A program made the translations under genes and the position numbers. This document shows positions 9,040 to 17,619 of a DNA stretch of 64,000 bases, piece after piece; position 1 is the first letter of the stretch; the number at the start of each line of letters is the position of its first letter. This DNA is from Verrucomicrobiaceae bacterium UBA1938 (GTDB taxonomy: Bacteria; Verrucomicrobiota; Verrucomicrobiia; Verrucomicrobiales; Verrucomicrobiaceae), in the NCBI GenBank assembly GCA_002336895.1, contig DDFC01000036.1, positions 1 through 64,000 on the forward strand, in the 5' to 3' direction. Under the pieces are notes generated by a model. The model was not told the DNA's origin and searched no databases. It saw only the letters and a list, made by a program, of their open reading frames with translations.

Positions 9040-9413
9040 GCGGGGGATGTGATCTGACTGGCGGACGCAGAGGCTGCGGCACGTCCATTTTTTTTGGCCA
9101 CGCTACGGCCCGCGCCATTCTTTGTCGAGCACACTCCGCGCCCGTCATGCCGACAGCACAGGGCAGGGGAGGCGGGTGGCTGCCGCGGCATACCACAGGC
9201 TGGCACCCCACCGCCCACAAAATCCACATTCAAAAAATATGTATCCGCTGTCAGTGCTTGCGGGGGCGCGCATTTTCTGGCTTTTCCTCATGCGTCTAAA
9301 CATTGACCATAAATGATTATGTAAAAATGACTCCTCGGCATTTTTGCGTTTACTTTCATGGGTGGCAGAAATAAGACTTTGATAAACCAAGTCTTAACTT
9401 AAGCATTATTGTT
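9040..9413. other. Intergenic region between divergent genes
   Basis: No gene is supported. The right part (about 9220-9413) is markedly A+T-rich and probably contains the promoter of the DUF900 gene. I see no repeat. Confidence 0.45.
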
Positions 9414-10511
9414 ATGCCGAAATATTGGATGATCAGCAATCGCTTGTTCCGCCAGGGCAAGCCCACGGACGAAATCGGCAAGCTCTCCTACTGGACCACC
9501 GACGACGACGCGCGCACCATCGACAAATGGGACAGCGTCTCCCCCACAGTCTTTGAGACGCAGCTCAAGGCCGCGGCGCTGGCCTTTCCCCTCGTCTCCC
9601 AGGCCACCACAGACGCCTTCACCACGCAGAGCGGCCAGCCGGCGGCGGCCATGCCCATGCTGAGCCAGATCGCCGCGCACCAGGAGCAGAAGCACGTGGG
9701 CTTCTTCATCCACGGGTATAACAACGGCTTTACCGATGCCGCGCAGCGCTACCAGCAGCTCACGCGTGACATCTATGCCGGGCCGGACGGCCTCGGCCTC
9801 TGCATCTCCTTTGACTGGCCCTCCCTCGGCAGCATTCTCGGCTACCTGCCTGACCGCGAGCACGCCCAGGCCTGCGCCTCCGACTTTACAGACATCCTCA
9901 GCCGCCTGCACGACTGGCTGCTCGTGAAGCAGAAGGACGCGCAAAACGACCCCTCTGACGCCTGCCGCGCCAAGATCTCCATCATCGCCCACAGCATGGG
10001 AAATTTCCTCCTCCACCGCGCCATGGGCGCCTGCTGGAAGCGGCAAAACCAGCCCCTCGCCATCTCCCTGGTGAACCAGATCCTCATGGTGGCCGCCGAT
10101 GTGGACAACGACCTCTTTGAGCCCGGCTGCCAGGACAGCGCCGATGGCAGCGCCCTGGCCAATCTCACCTACCGCGTCACCGCCCTGTACACCGGGCGCG
10201 ACACCGTGCTGGGCGCCTCCTCCGGGCTCAAGCACTTTGGCACACGCCGCCTGGGCCGCAGCGGCCTGGCCAAGAGCCCGCCTACAGACAGCGTCAGCGG
10301 CCGTGTGGACAATGTGTGGCAGGTGGACTGCTCCAGCTTCTTTCCCGCGCAGTACGACAGCATCCCCCTCATCGACGGCATCCCCATCCACGGCGCGTAC
10401 TTCGTCTATCCAGGCAGCGTCACCCTCATGAAAGAGATCCTCAAAGGCGTGGATCGCAGCGCCCTCGACGCCCGCGGCCTGCTCAAAGGCAGCGCCTGGC
10501 CCAAGACCTGA
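9414..10511 (+). CDS. DUF900-type alpha/beta hydrolase
   Basis: A 365-residue protein matching the DUF900 alpha/beta-hydrolase group. FFIHGYNNGF (97-106) is the oxyanion-region strand and turn, DWPS (134-137) follows, and AHSMGN (192-197) is the nucleophile elbow with Ser194. Likely acid and base lie in VAADVDND and in GIPIHGAYF near the C-terminus. There is no signal peptide, so it should be cytoplasmic. The substrate is unknown. The DUF2235 hydrolase nearby belongs to a different branch of the fold and is in the opposite orientation, so the two are not an operon. Confidence 0.85.
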   Translation: MPKYWMISNRLFRQGKPTDEIGKLSYWTTDDDARTIDKWDSVSPTVFETQLKAAALAFPLVSQATTDAFTTQSGQPAAAMPMLSQIAAHQEQKHVGFFIHGYNNGFTDAAQRYQQLTRDIYAGPDGLGLCISFDWPSLGSILGYLPDREHAQACASDFTDILSRLHDWLLVKQKDAQNDPSDACRAKISIIAHSMGNFLLHRAMGACWKRQNQPLAISLVNQILMVAADVDNDLFEPGCQDSADGSALANLTYRVTALYTGRDTVLGASSGLKHFGTRRLGRSGLAKSPPTDSVSGRVDNVWQVDCSSFFPAQYDSIPLIDGIPIHGAYFVYPGSVTLMKEILKGVDRSALDARGLLKGSAWPKT

Positions 10512-10521
10512 CGCCCCAATT

Positions 10522-10755
10522 TTCAGTTCTCAGTTCTCAGTTTGCAGTCCCACACGCACCTCATCTCGCCCACCACTCACTCATCCATCGAGCAGGCGTA
10601 GGAGTAAGATTCCCAAGCCCAGAGCCACAAACCACACCTCATTCTCTTTTTTGTTCCTCTTTGCGCCTCTTTGCGGCCACTTCCTCATGAATGACCCTGC
10701 GTTCACTCAGTGATCGAGGACGAGTTCGAGTAGGAGGACGAGGAAGATTTTCGAA
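10522..10755. repeat. Composite intergenic repeat, copy A (upstream of cytochrome c gene)
   Basis: It contains, in order, CAGTTCTCAGTTCTCAG (10524-10540), a GCGTAGGAGTAAGA block followed by CCAAGCCCAGAGCCACA (about 10585-10630), a TTTTTTGTTCC and TTTGCGCCTCTTTGCGG block (about 10643-10678), and a purine-rich GAGGACGAGTTCGAGTAGGA block (10714-10750). The same modules in the same order precede the P450 gene and the ABA4-like gene. The end is 26 bp before the cytochrome start. Confidence 0.75.
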
Positions 10756-10776
10756 AAGCATACACCACACCCTACC

Positions 10777-12606
10777 ATGAAAAAGCCACTGCCCATCATC
10801 GCGCTCGTCCTCATCGCAGGCGTGCTCCTTTACTTCAGGCTCTCCGCCGGCCACATCATCGCCACCGGCACACCTGTGGTGAATTCCCGGGACAACGCCA
10901 TCAATCTGGAGCAGGGCTGGTCCGTCCGCACGCAGCAGGCTTATTACTTCACCAATCAGGGCTCCCGCATCCTGCCGTATGAGTGGTTTCTCGCGCTCGA
11001 AATGGCCGACAGCCAGGCGCTCTTCCGGGGCGATGACAACATGCGCGCCCTCCGCTACCTGCCCACCGGCCCCGATGCCCGGTGGAACCCCGACGGCCTC
11101 CCGGTCGGCTTTGTGCGCGGGGTCGATGAAAAGAAACAAGCCTGGCTGGGCATGACCTGCGCCGCCTGCCACACAGGCCAGATCGCCTACAATGGCACCA
11201 CCATCCGCATCGATGGCGGCCAGACCATCGCCGATGTGGACGCCTTTGACCTCAACCTCGTGGCCGCCATGAAGAAGACCGCGGAGGATGAGGAGAAGTT
11301 CACCCGCTTTGCCGCCGCCGTGCTGGGCCAGAGCGCCACCACCGAGGGCAAGACCACCCTGCGCGATGCCCTGAAAAAACGCACCGAGGCCCTGAACTGG
11401 CGCAATGAGGCCAACCACTACCAGAGCCCCAACATGCCCCACTACGGCTACGGCCGCACAGACGCCATCGGCCAGATCTTCAACAAAGTCCTGGTCCACA
11501 TGAACAACATGCCGGACAACGCCCAGCCCTCAGACGCCCCCGTCAGCTACCCCTTCCTCTGGGGCACCCACCAGTCCGATGTGGTGCAGTGGACCGGCTT
11601 TGCCCCCAATGGCCCGCTGAACATCGGCTCCCTCATCCGCAACGGCGGTGAAGTCCTCGGCGTGTATGGAGAGATGGATATCCCCGACGACAAAAAAGCG
11701 CACAAGTACAAGTCCTCCATCATCGTCGAAAACATCGGCCTGCTGGAGCAGTGGGTGGCCACCCTGCGCTCCCCCCAGTGGCCTGAGAAGATCCTCCCGC
11801 CCATCGACAAAGGCCTCGCTGAAAAAGGCCGCGTCCACTACGACAAGCACTGCGCCTCCTGCCACGCCGTCGTCACCCGTGAAAACGAAGGCATGAACTA
11901 CAAGTCCGTCCTCGTGGACCTCGAAAAAGTAGGCACCGACCCCCGCGAGTACGACAACATGGTCAAACTCCGCAAGGCTGGAAAATTCGCCGGGCGCAAG
12001 CAGGCCGGAGTCGTGGGCAAGGAGATCGGCGCAGAGACCAACGGCCTCGATCCCCTCATCAACTCCGTCGTCGGCGGTCTGCTGGAGCACCCGCTGGAGT
12101 CCATCAAGGCCAACATCACCATCGCCAAAGGAGAGATCACCGCAGAGACCATCGACGCCGCTGCCCAGAGCTACGTGCCTGGCGGCCCTGGAGAGGACAA
12201 CACCACCGTGCTCGAGCGCATTTTTTCCGACTTCAACACACGCCGGGAAAACCTGCGCACCAATCCTGTCATCAACACCAGCCTGCCCATGGCCCCCAAG
12301 AAGTACAAGGCCCGCCCCCTCACAGGCATCTGGGCCACGCCGCCGTATCTGCACAACGGCTCCGTGCCCAACCTCAAGGAAATCCTGCTCCCCGCCGCGC
12401 AGCGCTCCAAGACCTTCCACCTCGGCACCCGCGAGTACGACCCCGCCGTGGGCGGCTACAAGGACATGGCCGAATTTGACGGCAAGCCCTCCTTCACCTT
12501 TGACACCGCCCTCCCTGGCAACTCCAACGCCGGCCACGAATACGGCACCACCGAGCTCAACGACGAACAGCGCAAAGAACTCCTCGAATTCATCAAGAGC
12601 CTCTGA
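10777..12606 (+). CDS. Two-haem c-type cytochrome, peroxidase-like
   Basis: A 609-residue protein with an N-terminal hydrophobic segment (about 5-20) that acts as signal or membrane anchor, so it faces the periplasm. Two CxxCH haem sites are visible: CAACH at 128-132 and CASCH at 359-363. The length, the LGMTCAACHTGQI context and the TGIWATPPYLHNGSVPNL segment near 520 (LHNGS motif, typical of peroxidase-type cytochromes) fit proteins annotated as di-haem cytochrome c peroxidase. Possible roles are peroxide reduction or electron transfer to the exported P450 encoded next. No cognate quinol oxidase is nearby. Confidence 0.85.
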   Translation: MKKPLPIIALVLIAGVLLYFRLSAGHIIATGTPVVNSRDNAINLEQGWSVRTQQAYYFTNQGSRILPYEWFLALEMADSQALFRGDDNMRALRYLPTGPDARWNPDGLPVGFVRGVDEKKQAWLGMTCAACHTGQIAYNGTTIRIDGGQTIADVDAFDLNLVAAMKKTAEDEEKFTRFAAAVLGQSATTEGKTTLRDALKKRTEALNWRNEANHYQSPNMPHYGYGRTDAIGQIFNKVLVHMNNMPDNAQPSDAPVSYPFLWGTHQSDVVQWTGFAPNGPLNIGSLIRNGGEVLGVYGEMDIPDDKKAHKYKSSIIVENIGLLEQWVATLRSPQWPEKILPPIDKGLAEKGRVHYDKHCASCHAVVTRENEGMNYKSVLVDLEKVGTDPREYDNMVKLRKAGKFAGRKQAGVVGKEIGAETNGLDPLINSVVGGLLEHPLESIKANITIAKGEITAETIDAAAQSYVPGGPGEDNTTVLERIFSDFNTRRENLRTNPVINTSLPMAPKKYKARPLTGIWATPPYLHNGSVPNLKEILLPAAQRSKTFHLGTREYDPAVGGYKDMAEFDGKPSFTFDTALPGNSNAGHEYGTTELNDEQRKELLEFIKSL

Positions 12607-12787
12607 TCCAGCAGGAGACAAAGCTCAAAGATAAAAGCTCAAAGATAAACCCCGAGCCTCCGACACCGCAGAGATTGGAAAAACGCAGAGAAAGACATTC
12701 AGCATCCGCCCACCGCATTTTTTTTCCCGCACCTGCGCCAGCCAAGTAGCCCAGTTGCGCCGCAACTGGAGCCCCTCATTCAAACAC

Positions 12788-12876
12788 CACTGCTCCCGCC
12801 CACCCATCGCGGCGTGGTCCGCACACTCCGTGTGCGGCTCCCAGCGCCCTCAACACCCCACCAAACCAACGAGTCC
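12788..12876. repeat. Long imperfect direct repeat, copy 1
   Basis: It starts near GCTCCCGCCCACCCATCGC, contains the palindrome CCGCACACTCCGTGTGCGG (12819-12837) and ends at CCAACGAGTCCAC. The second copy at 13064-13152 is nearly identical over its first two thirds. A diverged palindrome of the same family is at 29028-29046. Confidence 0.7.
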
Positions 12877-13063
12877 ACTCAGCGCCAGGTAGGGCTGGCT
12901 GTCCCCAGCCAGCCGCCGCCAAAGCCTGCAGCCCCCAAGCCAGCACAGCCCCGCCAAGACCACCATCAGCTCGATTTTAAAATCACCATAGCCACAGCGC
13001 ACCCGACTGCCCATGCCCAAGGTGGTGGGGTCTCCTGACCCCGCACCCACCTCCCGCAAACAC

Positions 13064-13152
13064 CACCGCTCCCGCCCACCCATCGCGGCGTGGGCCGCAC
13101 ACTCCGTGTGCGGCTCCCAGTGCCCTCAACAGCTCAACCATCCAACGAGTCC
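13064..13152. repeat. Long imperfect direct repeat, copy 2
   Basis: This is the second copy of the 12788-12876 repeat in the same orientation, with its palindrome at 13095-13113. The pair suggests a local duplication of a dispersed element. Confidence 0.7.
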
Positions 13153-13164
13153 ACCCCGCCCCAG

Positions 13165-13395
13165 TTTGCAGCCCCACTCGCTTCCTCATCACCCATCACT
13201 CCCTCATTCATCGAGGAGGAGTAGGAGTAAGAAGAGGAGGAGGAAGATTTCCAGACCGACGAGCCACACGCCACACCATCACTTCACCTTCTCTTTTTCT
13301 CCTTCTTTCCCCTCTTTCGGGCAGCTCACCACGAATCACCCAGCGTCTACGCTATGATCGAGGACGAGTTCGAGTAGGAGAACGAGGACGAATCT
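13165..13395. repeat. Composite intergenic repeat, copy B (upstream of P450 gene)
   Basis: It has the same modules as copies A and C: a purine block ATCGAGGAGGAGTAGGAGTA (from 13209), a CT-rich block (about 13285-13318) and GATCGAGGACGAGTTCGAGT (from 13356). The end is about 48 bp before the P450 start at 13443. Confidence 0.75.
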
Positions 13396-13442
13396 AAAGC
13401 CCACGAATCCCACACCGCCCCCCACTTCCCCAACGCGCCACC

Positions 13443-14867
13443 ATGAAACTCCGACCCGCCGCCACCGCACTCACCCTCGCAGCCACCGCCTGCGTCGTCT
13501 CCTGCTCCATCTTTGCGCCCATCAACCGCCTGCACCCCACGGACCCGCAGGCCTTCCTCAAAGACTACGACCGCCAGTGGCTGGAGGTGCTGAAGCTCAA
13601 GACCCTCTTCAGCTGGCTGCAGGACAACTCCATCGAAACCTTCAAGGAGATGCGGGCGCACCGCCCCACCATCACCACCGCCCCCGTGCCCACCAAGGCC
13701 GGGCTTAAATTCACCTCCACCGTCCTCGTCGCCAACCGCAAGGACGTCGTCGAAGTGCTGGACAACTGGGACACTTTCACCGTGCGCCTCTACGGTTCCA
13801 AGATGGACGACTGCATGGGCGCCTTCATGCTGGGACGCGACCACACGCGCTACAACCTCGTCGAGAAGCCCTACATGCGCCATCTCATGTCGCCCGCCGA
13901 CTTCCCGCGCATCAAGAGCCAGGTCGTCTCACTCGCGCACAAGGCCATCGCCGAAGGCACGCAGACCACCACCGACAAGAGCGGCAAAGCCATCGGCCGC
14001 ATCGAGATCGTCAACAAAGTCGCCCGTCGCGTGCCCATCCTCCTCACCGGCACCTACGGCGGCTTCCCCGGCCCGGACGAGGCCTCCATGTTCCGCTGGT
14101 CCCGCGCCACGCAGGCCGACTTCTTTAAAAACATCAAGGCAGAGCCCCCCATCCACGCAGACGCCATCCGCGCCGGCCACGAGATGACGGCCTACATCGG
14201 CGGCCTCATCACCGAAAAGCGCGCCCTCCTCACCAAGAACCCGGACGCCGAAGACACCATCCTCGCCCGCATGCTCAAGGAAGGCACCAACAAGGTCCAG
14301 GGCATCACCGACGACCGCATGATCATCCTCACCGCCGGCCTGCTCATCGGTGCTGGAGAGACCACCCAGGCCGCCGTGTGCAAATGCCTCGCCGAGCTCT
14401 TCACCCGCCCCGCCGAGCTGCAGGGTGCCATCAAAGCCGCCCGCGAAAACAACGACGACCTCCTCGGCCGTTACGTCTGGGAGGCCCTGCGCTTCCGCCC
14501 CGGCAACTCCGTCCTCCCCCGCTACGCCGAGCAGGACTACATCCTGGCCAAAGGCACCCCGCGCGAAACCAAGATCGCCAAAGGCTCCCTCGTGCTGGCC
14601 GGTACGCAGTCCGCCATGTTTGACGAGACCTTTGTCAAAAACCCCGAGCAGTTCCGCCTCGACCGCCCGCAGAGCCTGTACATGATCCTCGGCTACGGCT
14701 GGCACCGCTGCCTGGGAGACCACATCAGCCTCATCCAGGTGCCGCAAATCGTGAAAGCCCTGCTCCTCAAGAAAAACCTCCGCCCCGCCCCCGGCAAAGA
14801 CGGCGAGATCAATCTCAAAGGCGGCCCATTCCCCGAGCAGTACATCCTCGAATACGACCTCAACTAA
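13443..14867 (+). CDS. Cytochrome P450 with lipoprotein signal peptide
   Basis: A 474-residue P450. The I-helix oxygen-activation motif is GAGETT (303-308), the ExxR pair is Glu347-Arg350, and the haem loop is GYGWHRCLGD with axial Cys423. HxxxR in GRDHTRYNLVEKPYMR fits the C-helix region. All key catalytic residues are intact. Unusually, it begins with a basic n-region, a hydrophobic stretch and lipobox VVSC (Cys21), which predicts export and lipid anchoring; bacterial P450s are normally cytoplasmic. It lies between a periplasmic cytochrome c and an ABA4-like membrane protein, all on the plus strand. The substrate is unknown; a membrane lipid or isoprenoid is an inference. Confidence 0.9.
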   Translation: MKLRPAATALTLAATACVVSCSIFAPINRLHPTDPQAFLKDYDRQWLEVLKLKTLFSWLQDNSIETFKEMRAHRPTITTAPVPTKAGLKFTSTVLVANRKDVVEVLDNWDTFTVRLYGSKMDDCMGAFMLGRDHTRYNLVEKPYMRHLMSPADFPRIKSQVVSLAHKAIAEGTQTTTDKSGKAIGRIEIVNKVARRVPILLTGTYGGFPGPDEASMFRWSRATQADFFKNIKAEPPIHADAIRAGHEMTAYIGGLITEKRALLTKNPDAEDTILARMLKEGTNKVQGITDDRMIILTAGLLIGAGETTQAAVCKCLAELFTRPAELQGAIKAARENNDDLLGRYVWEALRFRPGNSVLPRYAEQDYILAKGTPRETKIAKGSLVLAGTQSAMFDETFVKNPEQFRLDRPQSLYMILGYGWHRCLGDHISLIQVPQIVKALLLKKNLRPAPGKDGEINLKGGPFPEQYILEYDLN

Positions 14868-15256
14868 CGCGGCCCAACGAAAGGTGGGGCGGGCTGTCCC
14901 CAGCCCGCCGCCGCCAAAGCCCAGCGCGATTCAGTTCTCAGTTCTCAGTCCCCCACGCTCCCGCCTTCGCCCATCGCCCACGCATTCATCGAGGAGGAGT
15001 AGGAGTAAGAGGAGGAAGATTCCAAGCCCAGAGCCACACACCACCGCCACGCAGTCTCTTTTTTGTTCCTTCTTGCGCCTCTTTGCGGCCAGTTCATCAC
15101 GCCTTCACCCATCGCCCACGCCATGATCGAGGACGAGTTCGAGTAGGAGGACGAGTAGGAGGACGAGGACGAATCCAGACGCCCCACCGATTCCCCATCC
15201 CACGCCTTCATCTTTCATCCTTCATCCTTCATCTTTCACTCACCCACACACCGCCC
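14868..15256. other. Intergenic region with palindrome and composite repeat
   Basis: It contains a GGCGGGCTGTCCCCAGCCCG palindrome (14887-14921) related to one at 12891-12926, then composite repeat copy C. A run of ATCTTTCATCCTTCATCC-type pyrimidine repeats (about 15206-15238) lies just before the ABA4-like gene. No gene is supported. Confidence 0.6.
14932..15177. repeat. Composite intergenic repeat, copy C (upstream of ABA4-like gene)
   Basis: It contains CAGTTCTCAGTTCTCAG (from 14932), the purine block (about 14984-15021) followed by CCAAGCCCAGAGCCACA, the TTTTTTGTTCC and TTGCGCCTCTTTGCGG block (about 15055-15090) and GATCGAGGACGAGTTCGAGT with extra GGAGGACGAG units (15124-15176). It matches copy A in all four modules. 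Confidence 0.75.
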
Positions 15257-15703
15257 ATGGACCTCTACGCCATCGCCTTCAAAATCTGCAATCTCTACGT
15301 CGCGCCCTTCTGGCTCAGCATGGTCTTCCTCCCGCGCTGGAAAGGCACCGAGAAGCTCATGCGTCCGCTGTGGCCCATCTTTCTCATCTGCCTGCCCTAT
15401 GCGCTGCTGAACATCCCCTACTACCTCACCAACCTGCCCATCTTCGCGCGCGGAGACTTCACCGAGATCACCAAGCTCTTCACCGACCCCCACTGCGTCG
15501 CCCTCGCGTGGATCCACTTCCTCGGCGTCGATCTCTTCGTCGGCCGCTGGATTCACTTCGACAGCCTGGAGCGTGGGTACAACCGCTGGCTGGTCGCCCC
15601 CTGCCTCCTGCTCACCCTCATGGTCGGCCCCACCGGCACCTGCGCCTACCTCCTCCTCCGCGCCCTCAAAGCCCCCGCCGCCCCGCAGCCAGAGGCGGCG
15701 TGA
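15257..15703 (+). CDS. ABA4-like (DUF4281) integral membrane protein
   Basis: A 148-residue protein with four predicted membrane helices. FWLSMVFLPRWKGTEKLM and WIHFLGVDLFVGRWI match the ABA4/DUF4281 family. In plants ABA4 is needed for neoxanthin formation; bacterial members have no established reaction. It is the third gene after the cytochrome c and P450, in the same direction and behind the same repeat module, so it may handle the same hydrophobic substrate. The tail is a short Ala/Pro stretch. Family assignment is confident; the role is inference. Confidence 0.82.
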   Translation: MDLYAIAFKICNLYVAPFWLSMVFLPRWKGTEKLMRPLWPIFLICLPYALLNIPYYLTNLPIFARGDFTEITKLFTDPHCVALAWIHFLGVDLFVGRWIHFDSLERGYNRWLVAPCLLLTLMVGPTGTCAYLLLRALKAPAAPQPEAA

Positions 15704-16303
15704 GGGGATGGGAGTGTGGCCGCGCGAGACACTGCGGGAATCTAGCTTTGCCGGAAGCGCAGTGAGGCCCTGAGAGCCTAGGCGAGTAAATGACCAAGAC
15801 CATGCGGTCTAGCACTCAAGGGCTCCCAGCTTCTAGATCAGCTTTTCAATGCTTGGCCATTTCTCGAAATGATTGTCATATTGAACCGGCGAGCGCAGCG
15901 GCCCCAGTGGCAAGGCGGGAGCGCCGTCTGCTATTTGAAGATAACAGGCAAGCGACTAACGCAGCCAATGGGGCCGCTCCGCCGTCCGGGCAATGGGACA
16001 AGGTTTATGAGAGTTGGTCTATGGCTGAAGTGATTTCTCGGCTGTGTTTCCATTTCCCAGCAAGTTGTTTCCTTGTCTGGGATGTGATCAAGCAGCCATA
16101 TGCCGCTTGGTCGCAGTTTCAGATCTGCTAGGGGCACGCCGTCCAAGATCTTGCGGAACGTCTAGGAGGAGGGGTCAGGGCGTCGTCTACGCAATTCAAA
16201 GGTTCGCTCTGGCTGCTTCCCTGTAATTCAGGTGACCGTTTTGTAAAATACGCGCCGGCTGCAAATCGGCTCAAGACCGGCGTGTGTGTGGCGTTACTCT
16301 GGC
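15704..16303. other. 600-bp intergenic region without a supported gene
   Basis: An open frame at 15790-16131 has no recognisable features. GCGCAGCGGCCCCAGTGG near 15894 and CCAATGGGGCCGCTCC near 15965 form an imperfect inverted repeat. The region may be decayed coding DNA, but I cannot identify what it was. Confidence 0.4.
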
Positions 16304-17578
16304 ATGGAAAAACGCCGTCATTTTCTCCGCCGTGCCGGATCGCTCATCGCGCTGCCAGCGCTGGAGTCCTTTGGGTTCCGCGCCTACGCGACGCCGAAGG
16401 CTGTCACACCGCCCAAGCGCATGGTGTTTCTTGGCTTTGGCTGGGGGGTCACGAATGAGACGTGGTTCCCCGATGCGAAGAAGACCGGCGTGGACTGGGA
16501 GCTCTCAGCCGGGCTGCAGCCGTTGGCACGGCACCAGAAGGACATCACCGTGGTGCAGGGCTGCTCCAATAAATTCAGCAACGAAGCGCACTGGGGCAGC
16601 ACCTTCTGGCTCACGGGGGCGAACCGCTACTCCGAGCCGGGGCAGAGCTTTCACAACAGCGTCAGCGCGGATCAGGTGGCCGCCGCGCACCTGGGCGGAG
16701 ACACACGCTTTGCCTCCATCCAGCTCAACTCCGCCGACGTGCCGAATTCTGGCCACGGCCCGGGATTGTCGCTGGCGTGGGACATGCGCGGTAAACCGAT
16801 GTCCGGCCTGGAAACACCCGTGGCCGCCTTTCACCGCCTCTTCTCAGATGACAGCACGCCGCTGAGCGAGCGCCAGGCCCAGCTGGCACAGCAGCGCAGC
16901 GTGCTGGATGCCGTGCTGGACGACGCGAAGAGCGTGCGGAAGGGCCTGACCAAGACCGACACCGACAAGCTGGACGAGTACTTCCAGAGCATCCGCGACA
17001 TCGAGGTGCGTCTGGGCAAGGACGAGCAGTGGCTCAGCGTGCCGAAGTCCAAGGCGCAGATCGCCGAGCCCAAGCCCGGTCTCGCGGGAAAGGATGAGAT
17101 CGAGATGATGTACGCGCTCATCGTGGCCGCGTTGCAGACGGACACCACGCGGGTGCTCACCTACCGCCAGCCAGTGGGCGCGCTGCTGCAGAGCCTGGGG
17201 CTCAAGCTGGCGCCGCACGACATGAGCCACTACACCACCGGCCCGCGCATGGAGGCCTCCCAAAAGCGCGATACCACGCAGAGCCAGCTTCTGGCAGGAC
17301 TGATCGACAAGCTCAAGGCGGTGAAGGAAACCGACGGCAGCAGCCTCTTTGACCACACCTGCCTGGCCTACGGCAGCAACATCCGCTCCGTGCATTTCTT
17401 GGATAACTGCCCCACCGTCCTCACTGGTGGTGGCGCAGGCATCAAGCTCGGCCAGCACCTCGTCCTCTCCAAAGACACCCCGCTGGCCAACGTGTGGCTC
17501 ACCCTCCTCCAAGGCATCGGCACCCAAGCCGAGCGGCATGGGGACAGCACGGGACCCATCTCCCAGCTCATGGCGTGA
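16304..17578 (+). CDS. DUF1552 family exported protein
   Basis: A 424-residue protein; MEKRRHFLRRAGSL at 16304 is a better start than the frame's first ATG at 16286 because it gives a Tat-like signal (RRHFLRR). The body matches DUF1552 proteins of Planctomycetes and Verrucomicrobia, for example MVFLGFGWGVTNETWFP, EYFQSIRDIEVRL, and LAYGSNIRSVHFLDNCPTVLTGG near the C-terminus. These proteins have an alkaline-phosphatase-like or DUF1501-like appearance, but no activity is established. The DUF1592 gene starts about 41 bp downstream, which is the usual pairing for this family. Confidence 0.9.
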   Translation: MEKRRHFLRRAGSLIALPALESFGFRAYATPKAVTPPKRMVFLGFGWGVTNETWFPDAKKTGVDWELSAGLQPLARHQKDITVVQGCSNKFSNEAHWGSTFWLTGANRYSEPGQSFHNSVSADQVAAAHLGGDTRFASIQLNSADVPNSGHGPGLSLAWDMRGKPMSGLETPVAAFHRLFSDDSTPLSERQAQLAQQRSVLDAVLDDAKSVRKGLTKTDTDKLDEYFQSIRDIEVRLGKDEQWLSVPKSKAQIAEPKPGLAGKDEIEMMYALIVAALQTDTTRVLTYRQPVGALLQSLGLKLAPHDMSHYTTGPRMEASQKRDTTQSQLLAGLIDKLKAVKETDGSSLFDHTCLAYGSNIRSVHFLDNCPTVLTGGGAGIKLGQHLVLSKDTPLANVWLTLLQGIGTQAERHGDSTGPISQLMA

Positions 17579-17619
17579 GGTTTTACCGCATGTTCGTTTT
17601 CACATCAGGGAATCTTGGA

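Larger units (their letters stand above)
12607..13442. other. 836-bp repeat-rich intergenic region
   Basis: No gene is supported. It contains one CGCAGAG-type repeat (12661-12702), two copies of an about 88-bp repeat (12788-12876 and 13064-13152) each with the palindrome CCGCACACTCCGTGTGCGG, a GGCTGTCCCCAGCC-type palindrome (12891-12926), and composite repeat copy B (about 13165-13395). The low-complexity sequence and absence of long open frames mark it as non-coding. Confidence 0.65.

Noticed and set aside
12814..13357. Small open frames in the gap before the P450 gene
   Set aside because: They consist of repeat sequence with Pro/Arg/His-rich translations and have no start context or similarity.
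10522..15177. CRISPR array in the P450 cassette spacers
   Set aside because: The repeats are long, composite, only three in number and separated by genes, and no cas gene is present.
17494..17619. Upstream start for the DUF1592-type protein
   Set aside because: It would overlap the end of the DUF1552 gene and lacks a signal peptide at its N-terminus; ATG 17620 has AGGGA at good spacing.
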